64,000 nucleotides of DNA from Edwardsiella ictaluri ATCC 33202 (GTDB lineage Bacteria; Pseudomonadota; Gammaproteobacteria; Enterobacterales; Enterobacteriaceae), in the NCBI RefSeq assembly GCF_000264785.1, contig NZ_AFJI01000113.1, positions 1 through 64,000 on the forward strand, written 5' to 3'. The notes beneath the pieces were generated by a model. The model saw only the letters and a list, made by a program, of their open reading frames with translations, did no database searches and was not told the origin of the DNA. The translations under genes and the position numbers were made by a program. Shown here piece after piece: positions 62,923 through 64,000 of this stretch (position 1 is its first letter; every line of letters begins with the position of its first letter).

Positions 62923-64000
62923 TTAAGACGGCTTCAGCGCCATGATGATATTGTCGACCGCCTGGCGAATATACTCCGGCGAGGTGGCGATATTCAGGCG
63001 GATAAAGCCGCGCCCTGCGTCGCCAAACCATGCGCCATAGTCGACGGCCAGTCGCCCCCGCTGCTGGATCCGCTGCGGCAGCTCCTCGTCGCTGCAGTAG
63101 GCGCGCAGATCGATCCACATCAGGTAGGTCCCCTGCAGCGGCGAAATCTGGATCAGGGGCAGCGTCCGGCGCAGGGTGGTGTCAATATAGCCATAGTTGC
63201 TGCGAATGATCGAGAGCACCTGCTGCAGCCAGTCGGCGCCGTGACGGTAGGCGGCGGCGATGGCGTAATACCCCAGCAGACTGCCGTTGGTGGTGTGGAC
63301 CACGCGCCCGGCATAGTCATCAAAGGTCTCCCGTAGCGCGGGGGGCTCAACGATCAGGAAGGCATTCTTGAGCCCGGCGAGATTGAAGGTTTTGGAGGCG
63401 GCGGCGAAGGTGAGAATGCGCGCCCGAAATGCGCCGTCGTCAACGGTGGCGCTCGGCTGATGCTGACCGTCGAGCACCAGATCCTGATGGATTTCATCGG
63501 AGATGACCAGCACGTTATGTTGTTCGCACAGCGTCAGCAGCTGCGCCAGCTCCTGCTCTTGCCAGACCCGCCCCACCGGGTTGTGGGGGGAGCAGAGAAT
63601 AAACAGTCGTACCCGGTTAGCGGCGATCTTCTCCGCCATATTGGCGAAGTCCATGCTGTAATGCCCCTGATGGTTAACCAGATCGGAGGTGATCAGCGTA
63701 CGGCCGCAGTCGCGGATCGCCTGCAAAAACGGATAGTACACCGGGGTATTGACCATCACGGCGTCACCGGGGTGGGAGAAGGCGTTAATCAGCCAGTACA
63801 GGCCGGTGACGACGCCGGGCGTATAGCGCAGCCACGTGCGCTGGACAGGGTAGCGGTGCCGCTGCTGCTGCCACTGTATAAACGCCTGAAAATACGCCTC
63901 CGGTATCTGGCTGTAGCCGAATACGCCATGTTGTGCCCGCTGAAGGAGGGCTTCAGTGACGGCGTCAGGAGAGCGAAAGTCCATATCGGCAACCCACATG
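62923..64000 (-). CDS. MalY/PatB-type pyridoxal-phosphate C-S lyase or aminotransferase, 5' end outside window
   Basis: The frame is open to the right edge; the visible 359 residues lack roughly the first 30. It belongs to fold-type I PLP enzymes of the MalY/PatB (cystathionine beta-lyase-like) group: VADMDFRSPDAV, GVFGYSQIP, LCSPHNPVGRVW, ISDEIHQDLVL, the PLP lysine in AASKTFNLAGLKNAF and GFIRLNIATSPEY. These enzymes split cysteine conjugates or cystathionine and some repress maltose genes. It may belong with the APC transporter gene. Confidence 0.88.
   Translation of the reverse strand, partial: MWVADMDFRSPDAVTEALLQRAQHGVFGYSQIPEAYFQAFIQWQQQRHRYPVQRTWLRYTPGVVTGLYWLINAFSHPGDAVMVNTPVYYPFLQAIRDCGRTLITSDLVNHQGHYSMDFANMAEKIAANRVRLFILCSPHNPVGRVWQEQELAQLLTLCEQHNVLVISDEIHQDLVLDGQHQPSATVDDGAFRARILTFAAASKTFNLAGLKNAFLIVEPPALRETFDDYAGRVVHTTNGSLLGYYAIAAAYRHGADWLQQVLSIIRSNYGYIDTTLRRTLPLIQISPLQGTYLMWIDLRAYCSDEELPQRIQQRGRLAVDYGAWFGDAGRGFIRLNIATSPEYIRQAVDNIIMALKPS

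Overview
The window is a chromosomal segment of a GC-rich member of the Enterobacterales. The order brnQ-proY-malZ-acpH-queA-tgt-yajC-secD-secF matches the Escherichia coli map. HypT, YjjG, PlaP, YegD, DgcE, YfgG, YfgF and YbdG orthologues, together with an SSS-type sialic acid transporter and an MgtE magnesium channel, point to the Hafniaceae, most likely Edwardsiella. The genus is inferred from gene content; no rRNA is present to prove it.

Layout. 1-486: 3' end of an IS200/IS605-type tnpB with its right-end hairpins. 0.6-6.2 kb: hypT, an Asp/Glu racemase, a small unknown gene, a molybdate/tungstate-type ABC operon behind a ModE-like operator, a 9-bp tandem repeat and a frameshifted DUF1275 gene. 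6.2-10.4 kb: sialic acid catabolism (nanA, an RpiR regulator, siaT) ending in a 5'-truncated KdgM/NanC porin. 10.4-23.2 kb: a restriction island with hsdMSR, an mcrBC pair whose McrB carries an EVE-like reader and an inserted domain, and two AT-rich genes for unknown secreted proteins. 23.2-36.3 kb: yjjG, small zinc-ribbon and unknown genes, a ModG-like molbindin, plaP, yegD, dgcE, mgtE, yfgG and yfgF. 36.9-51.1 kb: brnQ, proY, a lipoprotein, ybdG (mscM), malZ, a 2-Cys peroxiredoxin, acpH and the queA-tgt-yajC-secDF block. 51.1-62.8 kb: an accessory metabolic cluster. The right edge cuts a MalY/PatB-type C-S lyase.

How the genes work together. The accessory cluster at 51-61 kb is the best candidate for an undescribed system. 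It holds a GAFTGA-containing sigma54 activator, an OFA-type MFS transporter, two tandem EthD-domain proteins, two short-chain dehydrogenases and two large FMN/FAD/Fe-S ene-reductases of the 2,4-dienoyl-CoA reductase/BaiCD type. The SDR-EthD-MFS operon and the first ene-reductase diverge from a 374-bp region with two well-spaced -24/-12 elements facing outwards and a candidate activator inverted repeat midway between them. This looks like a substrate-inducible pathway for reducing and oxidising a cyclic or unsaturated carbonyl compound; the substrate cannot be read from sequence. The restriction island seems to have replaced the 5' part of a porin in the nan cluster, in a chromosomal neighbourhood (hypT side to yjjG side) that also hosts the immigration control region of E. 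coli. The two c-di-GMP genes, dgcE and yfgF, carry one intact GGDEF domain and otherwise degenerate domains.
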